NCBI GenBank assembly: GCA_014526335.1 | Contig: JACTAT010000202.1 | Location: 223,110-287,109, forward strand | Length of the DNA stretch: 64,000 nucleotides | Origin: Chrysaora quinquecirrha | Taxonomy: Eukaryota; Cnidaria; Scyphozoa; Semaeostomeae; Pelagiidae | Direction: 5' to 3' | Shown: positions 11,661-22,757 of the stretch, in pieces | How positions within the stretch are numbered: position 1 is the stretch's first letter | How the letters are laid out: the number at the start of each line of letters is the position of its first letter | Made by a program: the position numbers and the translations under genes | Notes under the pieces: generated by a model | The model's database searches: none | Seen by the model: the letters and a program-made list of their open reading frames with translations, nothing else | What the model was told of the DNA's origin: nothing

Positions 11661-12881
11661 TTTTGATGTACACAGATTCCAATACCCCTAAGTGAAACAA
11701 AGATCTTGCTTTGCCAATGATTTTGAAACCATCCTCGCTGTAATATTCCGCACAAATTGGGTTATCGAGTAGAGTGTTAGTAATTAGTAAACTATATTTG
11801 AGGTAAAGTTCAGATTTTGAAAAAAGAAATTGAAAATCGTTAACCTTACATGTATTGTTGGATGTTGGAAAGACAAGTTTGACTTTGCGTGCACAGCTGT
11901 TTATTAGATTGAAAAAATTATGATATAAAATACTTAACGTCCATATAGCTCTTGAACTTTGGCAAATTTTGATAGCGGCACGTTCACAGATAAGATGGTC
12001 TGTTGAAATGTAGGGTTACTTTGTGCGGATTTTCCGGAATTAAGTTTGGCTAGAGCGCGAATTGAATGTTTTCTCCCGAAAATTCCAAATTTGTCTCCTT
12101 TGCGCAAATGAAGTTCTTATTGAATGTCGCGTTTTGAGTCGCGAAAGTTTCTTCCCTTTGCAACAATTGACATAATTTTTATGAGTTTGTTTATTTAGCC
12201 TTACAAAATCGTCATGTGCGCCTCGGGTGAAATGCCAAAGCAAGGGTTAAACCCTTTCAAAGTGATGTGAAAAAGACCATAAGGCAGTGCTCTGGTGGGA
12301 CGGACAAGGCCATCTCAAAACAATGGTTTTAAGTGCATATATAAATATTCGGAATTTGAGAATCAAATTCTGATAACCTACAACAGCATTGGAATATAAG
12401 ATTTCAAACGAAGATCTCAAAGCTCTACTGATTGGGAAGGAGAATTCTTTTACTTGTGACGCATAACAGCGCACGGCCGATGTAGTGTCGCAGCTAGATA
12501 CTTGTTGAAAAGTAAAGACAAGTTGAAAGGTATGAGACATAATAATATTTTAATTATGTTATTTATAACCTTATACTTAGCAGCTTTCTATATTTCTATA
12601 AAATACATACCTAAATGTAAAAGTTAATTTATCACTCATGGTGCTTCTACTTTATAGACGATTAAGTACAGCATTTAATCTTTAATGCTTATCATTCTTA
12701 TGTGTCAAATTCGCCGAATTCGCTCGTTTCTCACTTATTGCGAACATGCTGGGCCAACCTTGTTCAAAATTTATGTTGCAAGAAACGTTGGCTATGTTAA
12801 GCAACTCCTGTCCCAACATGCAAAAAGTAGTTGGACAAAATGTGGGCTGTAATGTCTGTCACGTTTGGCCAAGACATGGTA
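11661..12881. other. Non-coding stretch, nothing recognised
   Basis: The ORFs here are short and without domain character. A weakly TTGGCCAA-rich patch at about 12750-12870 may be a decayed MITE. Confidence 0.4.
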
Positions 12882-13282
12882 CACGCTTTTTAAGAACCTA
12901 GCTTAAGCTCTAGTTCCTAAAGTTCCTTATTTTTGGCCTCTTTTGATGATGTACTTAGTACCAAAAGTTTCTTAATAGTTCCTTAATTTCAACTGCATAT
13001 AGAGTGTGCCATGTCTATTATGAAGAGACGTCTGTATGTGAGCAAAGCTTAAAACTACTCAAGGAAACATTTGATTGCACATAGGTAAACACACAATGTA
13101 TTTGAGTTTTGACTGCAAATGAATGAAACTGGCTTCCTAATTCTTTATTGTTGGCAGTGATAAGAATATTCAAAATTGAAAAGTTTCTTAAGTGATTTCA
13201 TCTTTAGTAGTATAAGCTCTTTAAATTATTCGGCCTTCTACATGTAGGTTCCTTATAAGTGGTTCTTTGTGAAAAAAGCGTG
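12882..13282. mobile_element. TA-flanked MITE, CACGCTTTTTAAGAACC variant
   Basis: The ends are CACGCTTTTTAAGAACC and GGTTCTTTGTGAAAAAAGCGTG. They are bordered on both sides by TA (12880-12881 and 13283-13284), consistent with a Tc1/mariner-type target duplication. AGTTCCTTA-like motifs inside correspond to AGTTTCTTA in the 31109 and 47165 relatives. Confidence 0.75.
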
Positions 13283-14021
13283 TAGTCGTATTAAGAATTT
13301 CTACTATGGTTGTGTTTGGCTTAATATTCCTTTCGTAACTGAGATTAGTTTATTTTCTAAAAGACTTTTTTTTACTCCTGTCGGCAAACTTATTTAACTT
13401 ATTTAAGAAGCACAAGCTTAAAACAAGAAAATGCAAGGACTTTTACGAAACTTAAGCTTAACTTTCCCGATGCTTCTAATTTGTCAGGCTCAACTTTGCT
13501 AGCTGTCTTAAAAATCTCAAACTGAGTCTTTAAATTGATGAGATCTGGACAAAATGAGTTCCACTCAAAGTCTGTGTTTACATGGCAGTCGTTATATCGT
13601 TGATATTAAATTTTAAGAAACCATAAAGGAACTTTAGGCTCAAATGGTATATATTGTTAGGGAACCTCTAAGGTGGACCGAGAAGGATGGTTTCTTAGCA
13701 CAGCTGTCATAACTGAATGAAATTTTTGACGTTTATTGATGTTTTCAGACCCAATCGAATAGTTTTTTTAATTTTTAACAAATGCCTTGAGATTTTGTTC
13801 GAGCGTCGATTAATTCATCACCAAGAACAACTCTGCATATATGGTTGATTTGAAAAGGAAGGGCATGGTGCATAAAATTGACATACTTTGAATCTTTACA
13901 AGTTCAGACAAAGTCAAGTGTTTCTATCTATGTACATTTAAACTGCTGTTTGCAACTGTGACCATGAAAAGTCTGCAGAAAGTACAAAAGTCAATATAAT
14001 AGACATTTTCAAAGAGGCCTG
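13283..14021. other. Non-coding stretch, nothing recognised
   Basis: It is AT-rich, with no supported exon or repeat boundary. Confidence 0.4.
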
Positions 14022-14584
14022 GGTCGGGCGCATCAATTTTCTGGAAAATGGCCGACATTTCCAGTAATGGACTCCTCTCCGCGTGCAACAATTGGAATTA
14101 CAGTTGTTTCAGGATTCCTTTACTCTCTTTTTTCTTTCATTATTCATGAGTTTGAAGCAATATTTGCTAAATTATCTCTCCTAAAACGACCGTAATTCCA
14201 GTCGTTGCTTACTGAGAGGATTCCCTTACTGGAAATGCTTACCAAACCTTGATTGCAGTCGCTTCATGAGAGGTAGTGCAGCAGATTTTACTTCTAATTC
14301 ATGAATAATGAAAGAATAATAAAGTAAAGGAATCTGCGACAGTTAATATTAAAGATATCTGAAACTAAGGAAACAAGATGCAACAAAGAGGAAAATACTT
14401 TGCTAAATGCCTCCTATAGATAAACTGGATCCTTTCTTTCACATTAACATTCTCTAAACGCGAATTTTTAACAAAATTTGTTGCAATATCTCTCCTAAAA
14501 CGACTGCTTTTCTTGTCGTTGCACGTAGAGAGGATTCCCTTACACAACATGTCTACCATTTTCCAGAAAATATCGCGCCGACCT
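14022..14584. mobile_element. TIR element with GGTCGGGCGC/GCGCCGACC ends
   Basis: The left end (GGTCGGGCGCATC, then ATTTTCTGGAAAATGG) pairs with the right end (CCATTTTCCAGAAAATATCG, then CGCCGACC). The similarity extends inward about 80 bp through the CCTCTCnnCGTGCAAC block. A second internal pair (CTCTCCTAAAACGAC) also repeats. No transposase is present. Confidence 0.75.
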
Positions 14585-14758
14585 AGACTTCTGTGAAAAA
14601 GTCTATTGCTTTATACTTAGTAGTAGAAGTTTCAGTAAAAACCTAACGTACAGCCATGCGACGAATGTTAATTTCCGTTTTAGCGAAGAGAGGTTTTTGC
14701 CATATGAAGGTTTCTTTTACAGAAAGGTTGGACAGTAATATTTGTCTGTTGTTCAAGG

Positions 14759-14892
14759 CGAGGGGCAATTCATTCCTCCCAAATGTGTACGAGATTTTTA
14801 TGAAAACAAAAGGATTTCCAAGGGATTTCTGTGAAAGCAATAGGTTTTTCTAGTAAAGGTGTACGAGATTTCAAGGAGTAAATCGCCCCTCG
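14759..14892. mobile_element. Short MITE, CGAGGGGCAATTC family
   Basis: A 134-bp hairpin-type element begins CGAGGGGCAATT and ends AATCGCCCCTCG, with GTACGAGATTT motifs inside. A second copy is at 58919-59050. Confidence 0.75.
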
Positions 14893-15109
14893 GTTCAAGG
14901 TCTCCCTTACCCCTTAAGAACAGTAAGAGGTGACGAGGTGTCTGCCGTAAATAGAGGTCTCCGTTGATTTAGATTCCACTTTATACGTGTAAATTAGGAG
15001 GACTCGTCTACAAGGATTCTTTTTGAGAAGGTTGCGTTTTCAAATGACTTTAAACTGGAAACCAGATTATGTGGTGATGACTTGAGGTGAAAATGCTAAC
15101 TAAAATTGC

Positions 15110-15284
15110 TCAGAAATGTCATAGCAATGTTTTCGATAAACTCCAAAAACATTTTCGGCCTCTCGCAAGCAAAAAATGTTTGACGAGCTTTGTTTTGCGA
15201 CAAGGCGAAACGTATAAAAAAATTTTTAAAAACCAAAATTCAGATACTTAACGAACAGTGTTTGTTCGTTTGGTCAGGGCCTTA
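15110..15284. mobile_element. Truncated MITE of the GGCCCTGGCCAAACG family
   Basis: Only the right end (TTCGTTTGGTCAGGGCCTTAG) is clear. The interior has the AAATGTTTGACGAGC motif. The left terminus is eroded. Confidence 0.5.
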
Positions 15285-16272
15285 GTGCACTTTGACTTCT
15301 CTCTTTAAGTGCTTTGACAATGTATTTTAATGATAAAAGCAGACTCTGAGACCAGCATATACCTTGCTTAGCAACTGGAAGCGTTTTAAACTTATAGAAG
15401 GCAATTAGTCGATGAAACACAGAACCAAAATTTTAAAGACGATATTATCGCGTGACTGTTGTACAGCGTAATATAAATCATACGTGACGTTAGCATCGCT
15501 GTTAAAGCTCGCACGGCCAGAGTGCGATGTTCAGATCACAGTTTAAAGGGGCATGGTACACAGCATAGGTGTTTAAGGCCATAAATCACTAGTTGTTATT
15601 TCAGATTATGACATAACTCCCCCATAGCTCCCGCTATTAAGCTCAGGTTAAGCGCATTAGACAATATGTAGAAAATGTTCTAAATTTTCAATATGGATCT
15701 AGGGTGCTAAGATATTTATTAGCGAAATGCTTGCATTGGCACCTGCTTATGGCTCGTGCCTTCTATAAAAGTTTCTATTTTTGAGCGAATTTAGCTGCTC
15801 AATGCAGTTCAAGTAAATTGCTGAAAATCAAGTCTTTTTGCAATTTTATGTCTTGCGCGCTTAAGAGGAAACATGATTTCCCTATGAAATAAGTAGCTAC
15901 AATAATTAAGGATAAATTTGAACAAATTTATCACATCGTTAAAAATACGACTTTTCGAATGTTTGCACGTGGAGAAAGCCCTGGGGGTATCAACGATCAT
16001 AACTGGGGTTCATTAAAATTTGTAACCTTCTAAAAATAAAACAAGCAGGACTATAATTGCCATGGACATCTCTCTTAGTTTCGTCATTTACATTTGCAGA
16101 GTTTGACATAAAGAAGAAGTACTCTGCTAGTAACAGTGTAGCTTGCACAAAGGTTAAGGCCCTTCATATCAAGTTTCCAAAAGCATCTTAATTGAAAAAG
16201 CTTTCTGCTAATCTTTCGTAGAAAGGTATCCTTCAAGAAAGAAAAGTTATATCAGAGACACTGGGCTTAAAG
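15285..16272. other. Non-coding stretch, nothing recognised
   Basis: No exon, tRNA or inverted repeat was convincing here. Confidence 0.4.
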
Positions 16273-16362
16273 ATGGCATTTTTCAAATCAAGAAAATATA
16301 TTTTGGCATTCTTTCATCTCTTGTCCTGTTGGCTAGCGATGTGCAGTATGCACAAACTTCAG
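16273..16362 (+). CDS. Orphan signal-peptide-like first exon (candidate)
   Basis: An ATG opens MAFFKSRKYILAFFHLLSCW, a basic then hydrophobic run like a signal peptide. After 30 codons there is a good phase-0 donor, CTTCAG|GTAATT. The first six residues equal those of the metalloproteinase on the other strand (41374). The 18 nt differ at two synonymous sites. No partner exon in phase 0 was found downstream; the acceptor at 17987 does not fit. It may be the remnant first exon of a duplicated gene. Confidence 0.35.
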
Positions 16363-17799
16363 GTAATTCTTAGAAGAAATTTTGCAGCGTTTGTCAGTTA
16401 ATAAAGACTTCATTTGACGTTGCTTGTATAAAGTATAGTATAATTCATAGAATTTCTATAGCTATCGGTGACAGCTAAGAAACCCTTACTGTGGCGCATT
16501 TATTTATACTGCAATTAGCTTTAATACGTCTTCGATAATGCTATTACCACTTCGCTTAGTAAGATATGAGACACCTGCAAATTTCGTTTTCTGCAAAGGT
16601 TATGAAGCTTTTGACGCTTCTTGCAGTGCAACATGGTTTGCATATGATCGTATTATAAGCTGGGTTTTTCGAAAGACATTACATCAGCGTCGGTATTGCT
16701 TCGCTTTGGGGCTTCTGTCGGTACTCGCCAGTACTCTGTTGGCCCTTCTTGCTTTGGGGTCGAAGCCCGCTTTCGTCAGAATCATGAACTATATTAACTT
16801 ACTGTCAACTCAGTTGGCTTCTTTTCGTTTCTAAGCTCGGTGAACGATTAATAAAGATATTTGTTCTAGAATATCAGACTAAGGGCACAAGCTGCAGGTC
16901 CACACCACGTCGTTGCAGTCGTTTTGGTTGTTGGGCTCTTGACTTCTTGGTTGCAACATTTCGAAAGACATACGAACGACTGAATTTTAACCTTCTATAG
17001 GCCTAAGGACTTGTACAGGCCAAATAACCCAGTCGCTCGGGCTCACATTCAGCTGAGTCTTCCACGTCGTTTGCTCCATTAACTTCAACATATTCAAATA
17101 TATACTGCATTGATGGCTACTTTCAAATTCAATCCTTTTGGTCTGGTGGTTTCAACTTCAATGTGAAGTAGGCTTTGAAAATGATTTAATTCAAAGCATT
17201 TTCCATCACGAGATAATTCGCTAACTGAACGGTTTCTTTTCTACACTGTCTACAAAAGACAGGAAAAAAAGATCTCCGTATAGATTGCTCCAAAACAGCA
17301 TCGTATAGTGTGCACACAATGAGGAATACCTTTGCTCGATTTTTTTACAGCAGGGAAATATTATGAACATGTTTGCTAATGTCTGTCGTCGACAAGACAG
17401 CAGTACTCCAAAAATACAATTGTGCGACTGTTGCATTCTTTACGCAGGCCTTCACTACGGGCAAAAGACGTTTGATAATTTCTTATAGTTGTTTTCATTA
17501 GAGTTAAATTCATATTCAGTCCATCCAACACCTAAAATCCGTCTGAATGAGCATAATAAGAATTATAAGATGGTTCCTTGTCATCGATGCTTATTCCGAT
17601 AGCTGAATTTGTGTTACTTTATGCGTTGCTGCGTGTTTTACGAATTTACGTGTCCTCACAGGTTGTTTCTATAAAAGCTGTTAATCAGTTCACCTTCTAC
17701 ATTCCTTAAATTAAACACACCAATAACATCGTATATCTCTTACAAAAGTAAGAAAGCAGCTTTTTTTGAAGGTGAAATGGAAGGTAAAGGTGAAATGGT
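16363..17799. other. Non-coding stretch with a SINE-tail fragment
   Basis: At 16863-16908 the sequence TTCTAGAATATCAGACTAAG and GCACAAGCTGCAGGTCCACA is the inverse of the SINE tail at about 7925-7975. The ORF at 16538-16834 has no domain and poor codon character. Nothing else was recognised. Confidence 0.45.
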
Positions 17800-17943
17800 G
17801 TTTTAGCGCTAGTCGCTAGAATCTCAGTAGTAGGTTAACTAATCGAGACCTCGACCCTGGCTGTGACACTACCGTGGCTGGGCTCGTACCCTGACCACAC
17901 TGAGCTTCTGACACCACGATTACACCACGACGCCACAGCACCT
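17800..17943 (-). repeat. tRNA-derived SINE fragment
   Basis: On the minus strand it reads GTGGCGTCGTGGTGTAATCG (A-box-like) and later GGGTACGAGCCCAGCC (B-box-like). The shared tail contains TCTCGATTAGTTAACCTACT. The same unit runs in plus orientation at 59091-59222. It ends 14 bp before the ATG at 17957. Confidence 0.65.
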
Positions 17944-17956
17944 TTTGAGATTGACC

Positions 17957-18586
17957 ATGTTTTTTATGCATCTATGTTTGTTTTTAGGAGCAATGTTATA
18001 TAATGGGACAAATCTGACCAACAAAACAACAGCAAACGAAACATTGAACAGAGCAAATTTCACAGACAGTGGATCAAGTGAAAATGTGCGTGGACGAGGG
18101 ACATCTACAGGATCAGGCACAAGTACAGGAAATGGTATACTTCCACCGTGTCACCGTTGCTTCGGCCATGGCGTCGACCCAAGCATTGACCCTCGCTGTA
18201 AATTTGGGTGTCGCGGTGGTGGATTACCGACAGGGTCTGGGTCAAGTACGACTCTCCTTCCAACAACAATGATGAGATTTGCTTTTGCTAACATGGTTGC
18301 AGATCAGACACACGGTTGTACAGGAAAACAAAACTGTCCTCCGCCACAGAATCCAAAGATGGCTGACCCAAAAGGCATCCTCATGACTGGAAAGGATTCA
18401 GCGAGCAAGCGAAGCAAACTAAGAGGTGATATATTATGGTTCTGCCTTGGTGGTTTATGTACGTTGTCCTTAGCTGGTTTGGCTATAATGCTATCTCGTA
18501 AAGCTGGATGCAGAAAGAGACAATCAAGGGTTGGTGTAGCAGAAATTAAGGTAGAGAACAGACTTAAAGATAGCGAGAATATTTAA
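17957..18586 (+). CDS. Small secreted/type I single-pass membrane glycoprotein, unknown
   Basis: The ORF encodes 209 residues and I do not recognise its family. MFFMHLCLFLGAMLY is a good signal peptide. Five N-glycosylation sequons cluster at about residues 16-34 (NGT, NLT, NKT, NET, NFT). A Thr/Ser/Gly-rich stretch (TSTGSGTSTGNG) is typical of a mucin-like stalk. A Cys/His cluster (PPCHRCFGHG…RCKFGC) lies at about 65-85, with a CPPP motif near 127. One transmembrane helix is at about 158-180 (ILWFCLGGLCTLSLAGLAIM), followed by a basic stop-transfer RKAGCRKRQSR and a 20-residue cytosolic tail. The coordinated domain order argues for real coding. Caution: TCTATGTTTGTTTTTAG ends at 17987, so the first ten codons could be an intron end and the true start could lie in an upstream exon. 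A SINE fragment abuts the 5' side. Confidence 0.6.
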   Translation: MFFMHLCLFLGAMLYNGTNLTNKTTANETLNRANFTDSGSSENVRGRGTSTGSGTSTGNGILPPCHRCFGHGVDPSIDPRCKFGCRGGGLPTGSGSSTTLLPTTMMRFAFANMVADQTHGCTGKQNCPPPQNPKMADPKGILMTGKDSASKRSKLRGDILWFCLGGLCTLSLAGLAIMLSRKAGCRKRQSRVGVAEIKVENRLKDSENI

Positions 18587-18843
18587 TTGTTAACAGTTGA
18601 TTTAAATAGAACAGCAAATAAGTTATGAAAAACCAAAAGATGCTCGTCTCCCTTTACTATTTTACACTGGCTTATTCATTGTCGACTTGAGTGATCGATT
18701 CTAAATTACGTATCATTAAGCATTTCATGACACATTTTACTCGCATGAAAGCCAGTTTGATTGCGAAGACAAACAAAGCAGAATCAGACAAAATTTTTGA
18801 GATTGAAAACTTGTTCTTAGTTGTAAACTTACTTTTCATCAAC
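18587..18843. other. 3' flank of the membrane protein gene
   Basis: It is AT-rich. No canonical AATAAA was found close to the stop codon. Confidence 0.4.
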
Positions 18844-19084
18844 TACAATCTTGGACAAAATATAATGAGACACACAGAAGATTCTGAGTTAGTCCAGCAA
18901 TTTCTTATCTTGAGCTTCGCTAATCAATAGCTCACTCCCCCTTTCCCCCCTTGGATCAATGTTGAGTGAAAACAATTCCACGCCATTTGATCAACATTGA
19001 GTAAGGGGGAGGGGTAAAATACAACGGTAATACAAATATTAATGAAACTGTCAGTTTGTCTCATAATTTTTGTCCAAGATTGTA
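18844..19084. mobile_element. MITE, TACAATCTTGGACAAAA family, with a nested hairpin
   Basis: The left end TACAATCTTGGACAAAATAT and the following ATGAGACA pair with TGTCTCATAATTTTTGTCCA and AGATTGTA at the right. Inside (about 18932-19016), a C-rich/G-rich inverted pair (CTCCCCCTTTCCCC, GGATCAATGTTGAGTG / TGATCAACATTGAGTAAGGG) looks like a second small hairpin element. Confidence 0.7.
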
Positions 19085-19176
19085 CTTCCAATTATGTTAC
19101 AAACGGTCTTTTATCATAGCAAATATCTATAACATGTATTGAAATAACTTTGAACTTTAGAGGTGCGTTCCTTCAA

Positions 19177-19374
19177 TGGGGGGTCATGGGGGGTTAAAAA
19201 CCGTAAAACCGCAAATATTCTTATCGAAAAACCGTGTTTTGTTAAAACCGTAGAACCGCACCGAAATCGCTCATTGAAAAACGGTAAAACCAGATTTTTT
19301 GAATACGGTTTAAAGCCGTAAAACTGCTCTCAAAATGTCGAAAAACTGCAAACCGTCATGCCCAATGACACCCT
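19177..19374. mobile_element. Diverged MITE of the GGGGGTGTTTGGG family
   Basis: It is dense in AACCGTAAAACCGC-type motifs. The ends (GGGGTCATGGGGGG, CCCAATGACACCC) are variant. Confidence 0.6.
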
Positions 19375-19527
19375 CTTCGATATATCTTGGCATGGCAAGG
19401 AACGTTTGTGCAAGACTTCCTGATTATTTCATTAAATCTTTCATCATCGCATCCTTGTAGCACTGCCACGCATCAAATTCATCTTGCACACCGTCTTGCC
19501 AAATTTCTACCAGACAGAATCGAACCT

Positions 19528-19792
19528 GGGCTAAATTGGGAGACATGTCGTCGGCGACATTGTCACGCATGACATGTCCCCTTAGTGTCTCCCAGTTTAG
19601 CCACCTCGTAAATTTTTTAGCGCGGGATAAAATTTATAGCGATAGACACGCAAATGTTTCTGGGAGACAGCAGGAAAATTTCTTGTCTACGCGACTCGGG
19701 GGACATGTTGCTCGCTTGTCCCTTGCATGTTTAGCTACTCCGGGAGACACACCAATTACAATGACGCTCGCGACATGTCTCCTTGTTTAGCC
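19528..19792. mobile_element. MITE, GGGCTAAACTGGGAGACATG family
   Basis: The left GGGCTAAATTGGGAGACATG matches inverted CATGTCTCCTTGTTTAGCC at the right. An internal ACATGTCCCC…GTCTCCCAGTTTAGCC is a further inverted copy. A partial relative is at 58339-58482. Confidence 0.7.
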
Positions 19793-19797
19793 ATAGC

Positions 19798-19996
19798 TTA
19801 AGGCTCTGGCCAAACGATCAAATATTGCTTTGGAAACATTTGAAATTCGCTTGGGTAGTAAAATTTCTTACCGTTTTGCCATGTCGAAAAAAAGATGCTG
19901 GTCAGACATATGTGCTTCCATCAAGCAAGAACTTTATGCTCTGTGACGTGGGCACATGTTTGACAAACATGTTTTGTCGGCAAGCCAGGGCCTTAA
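19798..19996. mobile_element. MITE, GGCCCTGGCCAAACGATC family
   Basis: The left end TTAAGGCTCTGGCCAAACGA and the right end GCCAGGGCCTTAA are recognisable. It directly follows the element at 19528-19792. Confidence 0.75.
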
Positions 19997-22757
19997 AATT
20001 TTTTATCCACAAAGCATAGAAAACAGATATGGGACACGAAGCAAAAACCTGCATTCCACTTTATTAAGTCAATTTTTGCGCAAAATTTTCATTGGAGGAA
20101 GCGTGTTTGTAGGGCCCAGACCCTTGGGGCCCAGGCCTTGCGAGAAAACGTGAGCGAAGCGTTCTGTCGATCGGTTGGTTGTTGGATTTTGAAGATTGGA
20201 CTCTTGGACGTTCTTTTGATTGCTCGTAGTTAGATATTTTAAGTGTAGAATTTGTTCTTGAAGTTTTGTGAATGCAAACAAAGTTGTTTATATCGTCTCG
20301 TCCTCATTCTACATCCTAACCTACGACTTAGCGAACTCCAGGAGTGTAATATGTTGCATAGCATAAGATATGATATGCAACAGAGTGCAATCTTTTTCTT
20401 GCACGTCTAATGAAGGATGTTGTACTTCACGTGGAAAAAATTGAGCCAATGAACTTAAATCTCTGAAAAAGCAGTTTTCTCAGAAGGCCATGGTATCTGC
20501 ATAAACTTGCATTTTTATGAATTTTTATGATGCTATGTGCTGCTCGCGACTCAGCTAATACCAACCCTCTATGCTTTATTGCTTTTTATACATGCAAGTG
20601 TGCTGTTTTGTATCGTTTCCTGCTGGAAGCATTAATAGTTGCATTACATACTGAAATGAACCGCTGTTCCTCGCAATCGATATTTTAGCGTGGATTGAAT
20701 TCATCTGACTATGTGTGAATTTGGTTAGCTGCACGGCAGCAATTTTCTAAAAGAAGTAAAAATATTTTTTGATGTTTTTAAAATTTCAACCGATCTGCAC
20801 TTATTTTGTAGCGAATATAATGTTTTTATATCATGGATTTGTCTTCTGTATCGAAATCAAAAATTGATTGCATATTATAAAATTCATATCATTCTTAAGG
20901 GATTTTATAGTTTTTAGTTGATTACTGATTTGACTAAACATGTACTTTCTGGATTATTTTCTCTCGCTGTTTCTTTTGACGATTTACATTTTCTGCACGT
21001 ATTATTTTGCAAGCGCTGCTACCTGAAATTCACTGGACTTAGTATTGTTACAGCTATTGCAGAGTCGCAGTGCGTAACATTCATTCGATGAGTTTTTTCT
21101 TCAGATGTTTTTCAGGAGGATAAAATTGATGTTTATCGACAATATTTCTGCTGCCATCTTTTAGGGTAGCACTTTCTCCTGACTTTTCATGCTTAAAACT
21201 AATCTCTCCTCTCTTTCCACGCCAAACACTTGCTTGACAATTTTTTGTCCAATCTGTGGCCACGCTAGGATTTCGGCGCATAGGCACGTATTTGGCAAAA
21301 CGTGGATTTTAACGAATTACCAATTAAACTAAATCAGATATCATACAAAGAACAAGTGAAACAACCTCACCCAAACTTTCGTTGACTTGATTTTTATCAG
21401 TGAGAGAATCAACGAGAGAGAACCTTACCATGCTTAAGATGATGAAACAGACTAGCGAAATAAGGTATGATATACATACTAAACTAAGGCTTGGTACCTA
21501 GGAACATGCGGGAATCACTGACGTGGGTAACATGCAATGTTGCGATGCAGGGATACATATGCTAGCGATGGTATGGGATGTTGGCTAGAAGCAGAATAGG
21601 GTAACTAAATGCGATAATCAATGCAAACTACTACAGCTTCGGCAGAAAAGAGACAAGCTAGAAAATTGCGCTTTGCTTTAGCACCGAGGCATGTATCAAA
21701 CGATGGCACATAGACACTTTTTGCATACATGGAAAGAAGTAAAGCACATTCTTATTGATATATCTCTGTCTTAGAGAACTTGAATTGGGCAGATGAAGTT
21801 TCTTCTTTCCAGAATTTGCGACGAATATTGCGTAGATCGCGTGTTGCGAGCACTTTCAAGCATTGTATCCGAAAGAAATTAAATCTGAAAGAAAAGTTAA
21901 GTGCTGATAACAATTTCATCACATTGATTTTTTTCACCAATTCGCTCTGCATGGTAAAACAAATCCATGAGTTGTATTTATCGGTACAATTATTATACTG
22001 TAATGCAAGACCCTCCAACAGCGACTCATAAACGACGCAAATGAATAGCGAAATTTTGGGGCTTGAAATGGATGGTCGATATGATGGGCCTAAGTCCTTT
22101 GTGCAAGATTAATAATGACTTTCATGCTTCTCTGTTTAGAAGCCATATCTTTTACTTATGTTTGTTGCCAAAATGCCAAGGAAGGCTACTATGAACAGGG
22201 GGTAGAGAAGGCTCTCTTCTATAAGAGATTAGGTATACATTTAAATTGTAAGTGTCAATCATGATGGAGACCTGATGACCCTGTGCCTTGTGCTTCTGCT
22301 TGTACCAGATGACATTGTGCCTTTAGTGTCCTGTGAAAATGAGCTTAATGCGCATGCGTTCATGTTGTCTTAAGTTAGATGTGTGCTTCGTCGTGTTGAA
22401 CGGTAAAAACTTTATGGCAGAGTCAAAATCTACAATAAAAGTTAATATAATTCTTCGAAGCTTGATCGTCTTGAAATATTAGGTGTGCCACCTTTTCTCC
22501 TCCCAGTTACTTGCAAAAGTATTCCCAAATTGTGACACTTGGACATCAGCATATGAACTTAAAAATTTGATATAATTTTCCATTGCGTTCAAGTCGTTGA
22601 ATCTCAATTAAACCTGACTTTTGCTTTTCACTTTGAAATTTGATTATTATGTGAGTTATAAAACTAAATCAATTATGAAGTGTAGCTACACAAGTCTTGT
22701 CAGTATGTTTCTTGATTGCACCTTGAGCCACGATTGAGAATTTGCATGCACTTTTTT
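19997..22757. other. Gene-poor stretch, one weak exon-like segment
   Basis: No supported gene. At 22114-22231 an ATG frame (MTFMLLCLEAISFTYVCC, then NAKEGYYEQGVEKALFYKRL) ends at a possible donor TTAG|GTATAC. It also contains an internal acceptor, TCTGTTTAG. It could be a small exon but is unproven. Other ORFs look random. Confidence 0.35.

Noticed and set aside
12750..12880. Possible further copy of the GGCCCTGGCCAAACG MITE
   Set aside because: Only short TTGGCC and AACNTTG words are present; no paired ends.
16538..16834. 98-codon plus-strand ORF
   Set aside because: It has a hydrophobic stretch, but no signal peptide at its start, no neighbouring exons and no family resemblance.
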